From Gemmataceae bacterium (GTDB taxonomy: Bacteria; Planctomycetota; Planctomycetia; Gemmatales; Gemmataceae): DNA of 64,000 nt. The position numbers were made by a program, and so were the translations under genes. Positions 1-9,923 of this stretch are shown here, piece by piece. The notes beneath the pieces are model-generated. The model had not been told where the DNA came from. It did no database searches and saw only the letters and a list, made by a program, of their open reading frames with translations. Within the stretch, counting starts at the first letter, position 1; each line of letters opens with the position of its first letter. Where the stretch lies: NCBI GenBank assembly GCA_022616435.1, contig JAKEET010000189.1:1-64000 (forward strand). The letters are read 5' to 3'.

Positions 1-3000
1 GACGGCGTGACATTGACCCTTCCGGCGGCGACCAGTTACCTGGGTCACACGCATGCCGGGACGTTCTTGCGCGCCAACGGCGCCGGCAGCCTTCTCGACC
101 TTCCGAACTTGACGTCTCTGACCGGCAGCACGTTTATCGGCACCGTTCATGTCCAGGCTCAGAATGGAGGGAATGTTGATCTGGACAGCCTGTCCGCCGT
201 CACGGGCGGCGCCACGCAAGTGCTCGCGGACGGCGGCGGCAGCCAGATCGACCTCTCCGCTCTGACGACTTTCAACGACAACAACGGCAACAGAGAATCC
301 AGACTGGAAGCGCGTAACGGCGGCGCCGTGACGCTTCATCCAAACACGACCACCGTGACGAACGTCACGGTCAACCTGACTACCACCGGCGCCATCGCGG
401 CGGGAACGCTCGACTTGGGGTCCGGCGCTGTTTTGACCGGTGTCGGCGCCCTGCAAGCGAGCGTGATCAACTCCGGCCTGGTGACGCCGGGCGGCTCCCC
501 CGGCAGCCAAACCATCCAGGGCAATTTCACGCAAACGCCCGCGGGCCGGCTCGACGTCGAACTCACCGGCCTCGCGCCGGCGACGCAGTTCGATGTCCTG
601 ACCATCACCGGCGTCGCCACGCTCCACGGCACGCTCAACATCCTTCGCCCCGGCGGCTACCTGCCGGGAGAGATGGACAGTTACCGCATCATGAACTACG
701 CCTCGCGCACCGGCGAGTTCGCCAGCGTCCTTGGCGACCATTTGCCCAACAGCCTCGTGCTCGACCGAATCTACTCGTCCGATCATCTGACGCTTATCGC
801 CTTGCCGGAGATTTCCATCGGCGACGTCACGATGGTCGAGGGCACTGGCGGCACGACGCAGGCGGTTTTCACCGTGACCATTTCCACCGCGGTCGGCTTC
901 GACGTCACCGCCGACTTCACGACGCTCAACGGCACGGCTGTCGCCGGCGAAGATTACACTGCCACGACCGACACGATCACCATCCCGGCCGGCGACACCA
1001 GCACGACGATCGCTATCGACGTCCACGGCGATCCCGGACGCGAGTTTCGCGAGGTGTTCTTCGTCAACCTGCTGAACATCGTCAATGCCGAGACACTCGA
1101 CGCTCTGGGCATGTGCACGCTCAACAACGACGACCCACTGCCCGAAGTGTTGATCGACGACGTGGCCTTGGCGGAAGGCGACTCCGGGACGACGCCCTTT
1201 GATTTCACGGTCACCTTGTCGTCGCCCGCGCCGGGGCCAGTGGTCGTAGACTTCACGACCTCCCCCGGCAGCGCCACCGAAGGCGTGGATTACCATGCCG
1301 CGACTGGATTCTTGTCGTTCCAAGCGATGCCGTCCGCCGGTCTGGTGTCCGACGAATCGGACGGCGCGTTCGCGCCGACGGGCAACACGACCTTGACTCT
1401 TCCGGCGGACGGCATCTTCAACTTCACGACCATCAACATCCCTTCGAACGTGAACGTGACGTTCGTGCGCAACGCCGCAAACACTCCGGTCGTCTTCCTG
1501 GCCACCGGCGAAGTGCGGATCGACGGTACGATCCGGCTTACCGCGGCCGGCCGAACCGCCGGACCGGGCGGGGGCGACGGCGGCGTCGCCGGCGTTGGCA
1601 TCGTCGCGGGCACGGACGGCGGCGGCCTCAGCCCCGGCGAGGGCGGCGGCGCCCAGAGCGGTTTCGTCGGCAGCGCCGGCGGCGCCGGCGGCTTCGCAAC
1701 TGCCGCTGCTCCCGCCACTCAGTGGGTCGGACCAGTACCCGGCGCCAGCGGCGGCGCCGTGCCCATCCCAGACGATGTCTTCCAACGCGCCGGCTCCGGC
1801 GGCGGCGCCGGCGGCGGCTGGCAATTCGCCGGCGTCGATCTCGGCGGCGGAAACGGCGGCGGCGCGGGCGGAGGCATCCTCGTTTCGACGCAGGCCGGCC
1901 TCGTCGTCACCGGAACGATCCTGGCCAACGGCGCCAACGGCAGCGAGTCGTTCGCCAACGCCTTCGGTTGGGGCGGACCGGGCGGCGGCGGCAGCGGCGG
2001 CATGATCGACCTCGAAGGCTCATCCGTAACCGTCACCAGCACCGCGCTCTTGCAGGCCGTGGGCGGCAGCGGCGGCACGATCTCCACCCGGCAGCCCACC
2101 CCGGAAAACTCCAGCCACGCCGACGGCGGTCTCGGCTACGTCCGCCTCACCGGTTCTAGCGTCGTCGTGGACGGAACCATCGATGCTGTCCCGGTGATCG
2201 AGAACTTCGACGTTTCGCGCACCATGACCGTGGACGTGACTGGCGAATTGGCCCTCGAAAGCGACGAAACCTTCTTCATCAACTTTGCCAATCCCAGCGG
2301 CGCCGTCGTGGCCGACTCCGGCGTGGGCACGATCTTGAACGACGACATGCCGACCGCCTACTTCTGGGACGGCGGCGGCGGCAACTCGCTCTGGAGCAAC
2401 CCGCTCAACTGGGATGTTGACGGCGCCGACCCCCTCGTCGCCCCGGGATTCACCGACGGCGTCCAGGACGACGTCACCATCAATCTGGCGGGAACATACA
2501 CCGTCACGCTTGACGTGAACATCACCGACACGGCCGCCGGCGATCCGCTGAACAGCTTCACGCTCAATGCAGCGGGAGCGACGTTCTCGGCCAGCGGGCG
2601 GACGTTCACGGTGGATGGCGTCTCCAATCTCGCGGCGGGCAGCGCGTCCTGGTTGAATTCCATCTGGACCGGAACCGGAACCATCAACAATGCCGTTGTG
2701 TTTACCATGACCCACACGGGAGCGTCGAGCCAGGTGAACTCGACGCTCGTCAACGCCGGGGAACTGGTGATCGGCGGCGGCACCAACCAACTCAATGGCG
2801 CGGTGACGAATCTGCCCGGCGGCCTGATGCGCATCGCCAACGCCAATGGGGCGAACGCGACTTTGGGAAACAACGATCTAGTCAATCAGGGCACGCTGCG
2901 CATGGACAGCGGCCCGTTCAACACCTCTTTTCGCCTCAACACCGCCAATCACACCGGACGGCTGATCAACGACACGGGCGCAACGTTTGAAGTGCAGCCG

Positions 3001-6000
3001 TCGACAAATCGTCAGATTGATGTGCCCTGGGAGAACCGCGGAACCTGGACCATTGACGCCACCACGGTGCAATCGGGCACTGCCACGCAGACGGCGGCGC
3101 GCCATGTCAACAGCGGCACGATCGACTTCAACGGCAACTCCTGGCTGATCGCCGACGCCGAATCGTTCGACAACTCCGGGACGTTCAACATCAACTCCGG
3201 CACGGTCGCTTTTCAAGGCACCAACAGCACGACCTCGGACTGGATCAACAGCGGCGCCTTCAACGCCATTGGCGGCAGCTTCACGGTGGAGCGCTTCGAG
3301 GACCATCTCAACAGCGGCTCGCTGACGCTCAGCGGCGGCAACGGCACGGTTTTGCTGCACGTGAGCACGCTCCAGTTCCACCAGTACGTCAGCACCGGCG
3401 CCATCGACGTGGCGGCCGGGCGCACCTTACAGATGACGGGCTTTGGCAACGCCTCGACGGTCACGCTGGGCGGCAATGCCACGCTCAACGGCGACGGCAC
3501 GATCACCTTCGGCGGCGTAACGCTGGCGCTCAACGATCGGGCAGCCCCCTACATGCTGAACACGGCGCACGTGAACCTGATCCATACCGTTGTGCAGGGG
3601 CCGGGCGTATTGAGCAACCCAGTCGGTTCGACGCTCACAATCTCGATCTCGGGACTTCTTACCGGCTCGAGCCAAATGAACACGACATTGGTCAACGCCG
3701 GCGAGTTGGTGATCGGCAGCAGCTTCAACGAACTCAATGGCGCGGTGACGAATCTGCCCGGCGGCCTAATGCGCCTGGCCAACGCCAACGGGGCGCGAGC
3801 GGTCCTGGGCAACAACGATCTCGTCAACCAAGGCACACTGCGCATGGACGGCGGCTCCTTGTTCACCAGTTTTGCGCTGAACACGGCCAACAGCACCGGA
3901 CGGCTGATCAACGACGTCGGCGCCGTATTCGAAGTGTTGCCGACCAGCCCCGCCAACGTCACCCGCGGCATCGATGTCCCCTGGGAGAACCGGGGGACTT
4001 GGACCATCGACGCAGCCACCGTGCAATCGAGCATCAACGCCGCCGCCGCGGCGCGCCATGTCAACAGCGGCACGATTCACTTCAACGGCAGCACCTGGCT
4101 CATTTCCACGGCCGAATCGTTCGACAACTCCGGCACGATTCAGGGAACGGGCAACATCAACATCGCGGGCGGCAGCGCGACCGACATCTTCACCAATACC
4201 GGCACGGTGGCGATCGGCGGCACACTGACGCTGACCAGCTTCACCACGGGCGTCTTCGGCACCGGCAGCCTCGGCAACAACGTGAGTGTCGTCAACAGCA
4301 ACGTTCGCCCCGGCCTATCGCCCGGCATCACGACGGTCACCGGCAATTACACGCAAAGCTCGGCAAGCTCACTCAACATCGAGCTGGGCGGCCTCGTCGC
4401 GGGGTCCGGTTTCGATCAGCTCAACGTCGCGGGCGCGGCATCCATCGCGGGGCCGCTCAATGTCAGCCTGTTTGGCGGTTTCATGCCCGAGCCGGGCGAC
4501 ACCTTCAAGGTGATGACGTTCGCGTCGCGCACGGGGACCTTTACCACGGGCAGCGGGTTCAGCCTGGGCGACGGCCTGTTCCTGCGGGCCGTCTACAATC
4601 CAAACGATGTGACGCTAGTGTGCTACAGCAATGCGTCGCCGATCAACGTCAGCCCGGTCACGGTGTCCGTTACCGAAGGCGGTGCGACCGCCCAGTACGC
4701 GGTCACGCTGACCGGAACCACGGTGCCGGGGGGCGATGTCGTCGTGAACATCGCCCCGGACGTCCAGATCGAGGTGTCCGCGCCGGCGCTCACGTTCACC
4801 CCCGCCAACTGGGCGCTACCGCAGCTGGTTACCGTTACCGCGGTGGACGATGCTGCGTTGGAGGGCAATCACACGGGCGTCATCACGCACACGTCGACCA
4901 GCACCGTGCCGGCCTTCAACAACGCGACGATCGCCAGCGTCACCGCGCAGATCGCCGACAACAACGACGTGCCTTCGCCGTCCACGCCCGATCTGGAAGC
5001 GGGCAGCGACAGTGGATCGTCCAGCACCGACAACATCACCAACGTCGCGACGCCGACGTTCAGCGGAACCGCCGTGCCGGGGAGCACCATCGAGCTGTTC
5101 GATGGCGCCGCCTCTTTGGGGACAGCTGTTGCCGACTCGGGCGCCGGGGCGTGGACCTTCACCACCGCCGCGCTGGGCGACGGCAGCCACACGATTACCG
5201 CGACGGCAACGGTCGGCGGCTTCGCCAGTGCTCCGTCCGCGGCATTGGTCGTCGTGATCGACAAGATCGCCCCGACGATTAGCGCCTCCCCGAGCATCGC
5301 GCCGAACGCCAACGGCTGGAACAACACCGACGTGACCGTGAGCTACTCGTTCGCCGACGACGCGGGCGGCTCGGGCGTGGATGCCGCCGCCAGCGACACC
5401 GCCGACGATCTCCTCACCACCAGCCGCACGGCGAGCGGCACCGTCGTCGATCTCGCCGGCAATTCGGCCACGACCAGCTACTCGGCCCTCATCGACAAGG
5501 TAGCGCCGACGATCAGCGCCTCGCCGAGCGTCGGCGCCAATGCCAATGGCTGGAACAACTCGGACGTGACGGTGACGTATACATTCAGCGACGACGCGGA
5601 CGGCTCAGGCGTCGATGCTGCGGCCAGCGACACGGCCGACGATTTGCTCACCGCCAGCGGCACGGCGAGCGGCACAGTGGTTGATCTCGCCGGCAACACG
5701 GCCACGGTCAGCTATTCCGCGCTCATCGACAAGGTCGCGCCGACCGTTGTCGCCCAGCGCGATACACCGGCGAACGCCAACGGCTGGAACAACACCGACG
5801 TTGACGCCAGCTTCACGGCCCACGACGACCTGTCCGGCTTCGGGCCCGGTGCGGGCGTGCTCGACGCCGCGGGTTCGCACACCTTCACGAGCGAGGGCGC
5901 CGGTCAGTCGCATACCTTCACCGTCACCGACCTGGCCGGCAACGCGGCCAGCGCCAGCGTCGGCGACGTGAACATCGACAAGACCGCGCCGGCCATCAGC

Positions 6001-7653
6001 GCCCAGCGCGACACCGCGGCGAATGTTAACGGCTGGAACAATACGGATGTCGACGCCAGCTTTACGGCCACCGACGACCTGTCCGGCTTCGGGCCCGGCC
6101 CCGGCGTGCTCGACGCCGCCGGCGCGTTCACGTTCACCAGCGAAGGCGTCGCCCAGTCGCGCACGTTCACGGTCCACGACCTGGCCGGGAATTCGTCGAG
6201 CGCGACCATCGACGATGTCAACATCGACAAGACCGCGCCAACGATCAACGCCCAGCGTGACACGCCAGCCAACGCCAACGGCTGGAACAACACCGATGTC
6301 GCAGCCAGCTTCACCGCCAGCGACAATCTCTCCGGTTTCGGACCGGGCGCCGGCGTCCTGAGTTCTTCCGGCTCATTCACGTTCACGCAGGAAGGCGCCA
6401 ATCAATCGCACACGTTTGGCGTGATCGACCTGGCCGGCAACGCGGCCAGCGCCACGGTCGGCGGCGTCAACATCGACAAGACCGCTCCCGCTCCGCCCGC
6501 CATCACGTCGCCGGCCGACGGCACGACCACCAGCGACACCACCCTGACCGTCGCGGGCACGGCGGAGGCCAATGCGCTGGTCACAGTCTTTGCCAATGGC
6601 AGCCCGCTTGGGATCACGGCAGCCAATGGCGCCGGGTCATGGAGCCTCACGACGCCCACGCTGACGCCGGGAAGCTATTCCTTCACCGCCACGGCGACGG
6701 ACATTGCCGACAACGCCAGCGCCCCGTCGGCCGCCGTCGATGTCATCGTGCAAGACGACGGTTCCGACCCGTTCCCGCCCGGCAGCGTGACTCTGACGGC
6801 CGACGGCACGCTGATGATCGTCGGCACCGACTGCCGGGACATCGTCCGCGTCCAGGAACTCGGCGATGATGCCATTGTGGTCCGCGCCAAATTCGGCTGG
6901 CCGCCGTACAACTCGTGTGACGATGAGGGGAGCGACTCGTGCGGCGACGAGGCCGACGACGCATACGGCGACTGGACCGACGACGCATGCGCCGAGGACG
7001 ACTGCGTCCGTGAGCGTTTTCACGGCACGTTCGCCGCCGGGGCCGTCGAGCGCATCGTGATCCTCGGCCGGGGTGGCGACGACAACCTGATGGTGGCCCA
7101 TCCAATCACCGTGCCCGCGCTCATCGACGGCGGCGCCGGCGACGACAAGATCCGCGGCGGCGGCGGCGACGACGTCGTCTTCGCCGGCTCGGGGGACGAC
7201 CGCGTCCACGGCCGGTTCGGCAACGATGTCCTGGTCGGCGGCGACGGCAGCGACGTCCTCATCGGCGGCCACGGCCGCGACCTGATGATCGGCGGCTTCG
7301 GTTGCGATCGCCTGGAAGGCAACGGCGACGACGACTTGCTGATTGCCGGCGTCGTTTCGTTCGAGAACGACGCGGCCGCCCTGGCGGCCGTCATGGCCGA
7401 GTGGACCTCCTGTCATAGTTACGCGGCGCGCGTCGCCAACCTGTCGGGGCAGGGGTCGAGCGATCGCTTCAACGGCGACGTGTTCCTGATTGGCGACGGA
7501 CCTGGAGCGACGGTCCACGACGACGGCGCCCAGGACCGGCTGTCCGGCGACAAGGGCCGCGATTGGTTCTTCGCCAACCTGGATTGCGGCGTCCGCGACT
7601 GCCTGACCGATCTAAAAAACAACGAGACGGCTGTCGATATCGATGTTGAATAG
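1..7653 (+). CDS. Giant secreted multidomain repeat protein (Calx-beta, Ig-like, RTX), 5' end outside window
   Basis: The frame is open from the first base, so the true start lies upstream; about 2,550 codons are visible. Numbering residues from base 7, the order is: an autotransporter-like beta-helix stretch (1-260); one Calx-beta domain (about 268-375); a second Calx-beta domain (about 378-755) interrupted by a Gly-rich block; two long copies of a 'VNAGELVIG/NNDLVNQGTL' beta-helix module (about 907-1377); another Calx-beta-like stretch (about 1540-1640); an Ig-like domain; five tandem ~75-residue repeats centred on GWNNTDV (about 1750-2158); another Ig-like domain; an Asp/Cys-rich patch; and glycine-aspartate RTX nonapeptides such as GGAGDDKI and GGDGSDVL (about 2370-2445). 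RTX repeats bind calcium and usually mark type I secreted proteins. No sortase or PEP-CTERM tail is visible. The likely role is a surface adhesin or matrix protein; the ligand is unknown. Confidence 0.9.
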   Translation, partial: DGVTLTLPAATSYLGHTHAGTFLRANGAGSLLDLPNLTSLTGSTFIGTVHVQAQNGGNVDLDSLSAVTGGATQVLADGGGSQIDLSALTTFNDNNGNRESRLEARNGGAVTLHPNTTTVTNVTVNLTTTGAIAAGTLDLGSGAVLTGVGALQASVINSGLVTPGGSPGSQTIQGNFTQTPAGRLDVELTGLAPATQFDVLTITGVATLHGTLNILRPGGYLPGEMDSYRIMNYASRTGEFASVLGDHLPNSLVLDRIYSSDHLTLIALPEISIGDVTMVEGTGGTTQAVFTVTISTAVGFDVTADFTTLNGTAVAGEDYTATTDTITIPAGDTSTTIAIDVHGDPGREFREVFFVNLLNIVNAETLDALGMCTLNNDDPLPEVLIDDVALAEGDSGTTPFDFTVTLSSPAPGPVVVDFTTSPGSATEGVDYHAATGFLSFQAMPSAGLVSDESDGAFAPTGNTTLTLPADGIFNFTTINIPSNVNVTFVRNAANTPVVFLATGEVRIDGTIRLTAAGRTAGPGGGDGGVAGVGIVAGTDGGGLSPGEGGGAQSGFVGSAGGAGGFATAAAPATQWVGPVPGASGGAVPIPDDVFQRAGSGGGAGGGWQFAGVDLGGGNGGGAGGGILVSTQAGLVVTGTILANGANGSESFANAFGWGGPGGGGSGGMIDLEGSSVTVTSTALLQAVGGSGGTISTRQPTPENSSHADGGLGYVRLTGSSVVVDGTIDAVPVIENFDVSRTMTVDVTGELALESDETFFINFANPSGAVVADSGVGTILNDDMPTAYFWDGGGGNSLWSNPLNWDVDGADPLVAPGFTDGVQDDVTINLAGTYTVTLDVNITDTAAGDPLNSFTLNAAGATFSASGRTFTVDGVSNLAAGSASWLNSIWTGTGTINNAVVFTMTHTGASSQVNSTLVNAGELVIGGGTNQLNGAVTNLPGGLMRIANANGANATLGNNDLVNQGTLRMDSGPFNTSFRLNTANHTGRLINDTGATFEVQPSTNRQIDVPWENRGTWTIDATTVQSGTATQTAARHVNSGTIDFNGNSWLIADAESFDNSGTFNINSGTVAFQGTNSTTSDWINSGAFNAIGGSFTVERFEDHLNSGSLTLSGGNGTVLLHVSTLQFHQYVSTGAIDVAAGRTLQMTGFGNASTVTLGGNATLNGDGTITFGGVTLALNDRAAPYMLNTAHVNLIHTVVQGPGVLSNPVGSTLTISISGLLTGSSQMNTTLVNAGELVIGSSFNELNGAVTNLPGGLMRLANANGARAVLGNNDLVNQGTLRMDGGSLFTSFALNTANSTGRLINDVGAVFEVLPTSPANVTRGIDVPWENRGTWTIDAATVQSSINAAAAARHVNSGTIHFNGSTWLISTAESFDNSGTIQGTGNINIAGGSATDIFTNTGTVAIGGTLTLTSFTTGVFGTGSLGNNVSVVNSNVRPGLSPGITTVTGNYTQSSASSLNIELGGLVAGSGFDQLNVAGAASIAGPLNVSLFGGFMPEPGDTFKVMTFASRTGTFTTGSGFSLGDGLFLRAVYNPNDVTLVCYSNASPINVSPVTVSVTEGGATAQYAVTLTGTTVPGGDVVVNIAPDVQIEVSAPALTFTPANWALPQLVTVTAVDDAALEGNHTGVITHTSTSTVPAFNNATIASVTAQIADNNDVPSPSTPDLEAGSDSGSSSTDNITNVATPTFSGTAVPGSTIELFDGAASLGTAVADSGAGAWTFTTAALGDGSHTITATATVGGFASAPSAALVVVIDKIAPTISASPSIAPNANGWNNTDVTVSYSFADDAGGSGVDAAASDTADDLLTTSRTASGTVVDLAGNSATTSYSALIDKVAPTISASPSVGANANGWNNSDVTVTYTFSDDADGSGVDAAASDTADDLLTASGTASGTVVDLAGNTATVSYSALIDKVAPTVVAQRDTPANANGWNNTDVDASFTAHDDLSGFGPGAGVLDAAGSHTFTSEGAGQSHTFTVTDLAGNAASASVGDVNIDKTAPAISAQRDTAANVNGWNNTDVDASFTATDDLSGFGPGPGVLDAAGAFTFTSEGVAQSRTFTVHDLAGNSSSATIDDVNIDKTAPTINAQRDTPANANGWNNTDVAASFTASDNLSGFGPGAGVLSSSGSFTFTQEGANQSHTFGVIDLAGNAASATVGGVNIDKTAPAPPAITSPADGTTTSDTTLTVAGTAEANALVTVFANGSPLGITAANGAGSWSLTTPTLTPGSYSFTATATDIADNASAPSAAVDVIVQDDGSDPFPPGSVTLTADGTLMIVGTDCRDIVRVQELGDDAIVVRAKFGWPPYNSCDDEGSDSCGDEADDAYGDWTDDACAEDDCVRERFHGTFAAGAVERIVILGRGGDDNLMVAHPITVPALIDGGAGDDKIRGGGGDDVVFAGSGDDRVHGRFGNDVLVGGDGSDVLIGGHGRDLMIGGFGCDRLEGNGDDDLLIAGVVSFENDAAALAAVMAEWTSCHSYAARVANLSGQGSSDRFNGDVFLIGDGPGATVHDDGAQDRLSGDKGRDWFFANLDCGVRDCLTDLKNNETAVDIDVE
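2725..4137 (+). repeat. Internal duplication in the giant protein gene
   Basis: Bases 2725-3183 and 3667-4137 encode two closely similar ~155-residue modules. They share long stretches such as VNAGELVIG, LNGAVTNLPGGLMR, WENRGTWTIDA and ESFDNSGT. Both copies are in frame, consistent with segmental duplication of a beta-helix passenger unit. Confidence 0.85.
5257..6480 (+). repeat. Five tandem Ig-like repeats in the giant protein gene
   Basis: Five successive units each begin with an IDK.APT motif, contain NGWNN(T/S)DV about 15 residues later and end with a DLAGN motif. The first two units resemble each other most (ISASPS...), as do the last three (AQRDT...). This suggests stepwise tandem expansion. 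Confidence 0.85.
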
Positions 7654-7683
7654 ATCGATCTCGGATAGATCGATGTTGGATGG
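7639..7683 (+). repeat. Three 15-bp tandem units spanning the stop codon
   Basis: Units at 7639-7653, 7654-7668 and 7669-7683 follow ATCGATNTNGAATAG/GGATAG. The first unit includes the TAG stop of the giant protein gene. The array fills the gap to the convergent kinase gene. Confidence 0.75.
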
Positions 7684-7685
7684 GT

Positions 7686-9098
7686 TCACGATCCCGTCGC
7701 CTGCAGGTAGGCTCGGAGCTCGCGGTGGATCCTGTCGTAACGATCCTTCAAATCGCGGCGCGAGAGGCTGAGGTTGTTGCGGGCCCGAAGGGTCACGGTG
7801 ATCGTGAGGCGGTTGGGCTGCTTGGGATCGGTGCGCTCGATGCGCATCTCCATGCTGATGTCGACGCTGACCGCGGGCGCGACCTTGACGGCGCGGTCGC
7901 CGCCGAACCAGGACCGAAGGCCCGTGCTCGCCGGCGTCGGGGCGGCTGGGCCGCCGCGATCCAGTCGGGCGGTGTCCAGCTGAACGCGGATGACGCCGGG
8001 TTCGCCGTCGCCGAGCCGTCCGCCCAGGTCGTGGACGAAGCCGCGCAGCTTGAGCATGGCGATGCTCTCGGACATGCACACTTCGAGCTTGTAGACGACG
8101 GCGTTGGGATCGACCAGACCCCCCGGGGTCTGGAGCGGCGTCTGGAGCATTGCCGGCGGCGTTGCCGGCGCTGCCGGCGCCGACGCGGGCGTCACTGCCG
8201 CCCTGGGCGGCGCCACGATCTGCCGGCCGAGCGCCTGTTCGTAAAGCCGCACCAGCTCGCGCGCACTCTGGGGGCGCTGCTCGCGGTGCTTGGCCAGGCA
8301 CCGCAGCACCAGCGCCTCGACCCCGCGCGGCGACGACAAACCGGGGCAGCGCTCGGCGAACGGCGGCGGTTCGGCGTATCGCTGCGCGGCCAGCAGGCCG
8401 GCGACCGACGATCGTTCAAACGGCAACGTGCCCGTGAGCAGCTCATAGAGCACCACGCCCACGCCGTACACGTCGGCCCGGTGGTCCACGTCGTGGCCGG
8501 CGGCCTGCTCCGGGGCCATGTAGCCGGGCGAGCCGGCCGCCACCTCGCCGGCATTGGGCATATCCAGGGCGGTCAACGACAGCGTCGCCGGCATCTTGGC
8601 CAAGCCGAAGTCCATGAGCTTGACGGTTTCGCAGGGCGTGTCCGGGTGGACGACCATGATGTTGGCCGGCTTCACGTCGCAATGGACAATGCCGCGCTCG
8701 TGGGCCGATTGCAACACGTCGCACAAGGGGACGAGAATCCGGCCGATCCGCTGCGGCGCGAACCGGCGCCGTTCCTGGAGCAATCGATTGAGGGGCCGGC
8801 CGCGCACATACTCCATGACCAGGAAGATGCCGGCCGGATCGTCGAGGGAGCCGCCGTGGAACTCGACGACGTTCGGGTGCTGGAAGCGGCTCAGGACCTG
8901 GATTTCGCGACAAAAGTTCGCGCGTGTCGCGGGGTCGGCGGCACACTGCGCCTTGAGGACCTTGACCACGACCTCACGGCCGCTATCGAGCTGGCGAGCG
9001 ATGTAAATGAGGCCCATCCCGCCCTCGCCAAGGAGGCGGTCGACGCGGAAGCGTTTGAGAAGGGTTCGGCCAATCATGCCGCACCGGCTCGGGTCCAT
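7686..9098 (-). CDS. Serine/threonine protein kinase (PknB-like)
   Basis: A cytosolic Hanks-type kinase transfers phosphate from ATP to Ser/Thr. The catalytic domain starts almost at once: glycine loop GEGGMG (about residue 24), a VVVKVLK lysine strand, catalytic loop HCDVKPAN, magnesium loop DFGLA and activation-segment end GYMAPEQ. The catalytic loop has HCD instead of HRD, so it is a 'non-RD' kinase. An Ala/Pro-rich linker follows the domain, then a ~130-residue C-terminal domain I do not recognise; no transmembrane helix is evident. The open frame continues upstream to 9296, but that part overlaps the divergent glycosylase gene and has no kinase homology. I therefore place the start at the ATG at 9098; the ATG at 9077 is also possible. 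It converges on the giant protein gene. Confidence 0.88.
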   Translation of the reverse strand: MDPSRCGMIGRTLLKRFRVDRLLGEGGMGLIYIARQLDSGREVVVKVLKAQCAADPATRANFCREIQVLSRFQHPNVVEFHGGSLDDPAGIFLVMEYVRGRPLNRLLQERRRFAPQRIGRILVPLCDVLQSAHERGIVHCDVKPANIMVVHPDTPCETVKLMDFGLAKMPATLSLTALDMPNAGEVAAGSPGYMAPEQAAGHDVDHRADVYGVGVVLYELLTGTLPFERSSVAGLLAAQRYAEPPPFAERCPGLSSPRGVEALVLRCLAKHREQRPQSARELVRLYEQALGRQIVAPPRAAVTPASAPAAPATPPAMLQTPLQTPGGLVDPNAVVYKLEVCMSESIAMLKLRGFVHDLGGRLGDGEPGVIRVQLDTARLDRGGPAAPTPASTGLRSWFGGDRAVKVAPAVSVDISMEMRIERTDPKQPNRLTITVTLRARNNLSLSRRDLKDRYDRIHRELRAYLQATGS

Positions 9099-9273
9099 CG
9101 GGCTGTTGAAAAGATTGCCGCTCAAGTGTACGCCACGTTTGGCTCGTTGGCGATTCGCCCAGTAAGTTAATGCGACAGGCACCATGTAGCGGAATTCGCA
9201 AGAATTCCGTTGCCAGCGGATGCAGAAGTGTAAAGTCCGCCGAACCAGGCCGCCGCAACCACTGGGGATTGAG

Positions 9274-9858
9274 ATGTCGCGCTGTCCATGGGCCAAGACT
9301 GATCTCTACGTGCGCTACCATGACGCCGAATGGGGCGTGCCGGTCCACGACGACCGCCTGCTGTTCGAGTTCCTGATCCTCGAAGGGGCGCAGGCCGGAC
9401 TGAGCTGGGAGACGATCCTGAAGAAGCGCGCGACCTATCGGGAAGCCTTCGACCACTTCGACCCGGCCGTCGTCGCCAAGTACGGCCAGAAAAAGAAGAG
9501 AAGCCTGCTGGCGAATGCCGGGATCGTCCGCAACCGGCTCAAGATCGACGCCGCCATCCAGAACGCGAAGTGTTTCCTGGCCGTGCAGGACGAGTTCGGC
9601 GCCTTCGACACGTACGTCTGGGGTTTCGTCGGCAACGCGCCGAAACAGAACACCTGGAAGTCGATGAAGCAGGTCCCGGCAAGCACCCCGGAATCGGACG
9701 CGATGAGCAAGGACCTCAGGCGGCGTGGATTCAAGTTCGTGGGCAGCACCATCTGCTACGCCTTCATGCAGGCGGTGGGCATGGTGAACGATCATCTGGT
9801 CGAGTGTTTCCGGAATGCCGAAGTGTCGAAGCAAAGCTGGAACGCTGATCGTCACTAA
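9274..9858 (+). CDS. tag: DNA-3-methyladenine glycosylase I
   Basis: This base-excision repair enzyme removes 3-methyladenine from alkylated DNA. The 194-residue protein has the family hallmarks: an N-terminal CPWA zinc-ligand region, YHDAEWG, the LILEGAQAGLSWETIL helix, and the C-terminal FKFVGSTICYAFMQAVGMVNDH with the further Cys/His ligands. Length and order match E. coli Tag. I chose the ATG at 9274 because GGGGA lies 5 bases upstream and homology begins at the next residues; the longer frame from 9220 adds an unrelated basic stretch. It is divergent from the kinase gene and convergent with the molybdoenzyme gene. Confidence 0.93.
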   Translation: MSRCPWAKTDLYVRYHDAEWGVPVHDDRLLFEFLILEGAQAGLSWETILKKRATYREAFDHFDPAVVAKYGQKKKRSLLANAGIVRNRLKIDAAIQNAKCFLAVQDEFGAFDTYVWGFVGNAPKQNTWKSMKQVPASTPESDAMSKDLRRRGFKFVGSTICYAFMQAVGMVNDHLVECFRNAEVSKQSWNADRH

Positions 9859-9923
9859 TCCGTGCCGGCGAGCTTGTCGTTGAAGAGGCGGCGGCTCATG
9901 AGGCTCGCGGCTCATTCATGAGG

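Noticed and set aside
2020-2790. Minus-strand 256-codon frame within the giant protein gene
   Set aside because: Antisense to clear repeat-protein coding; Val/Gly/Arg-rich shadow composition.
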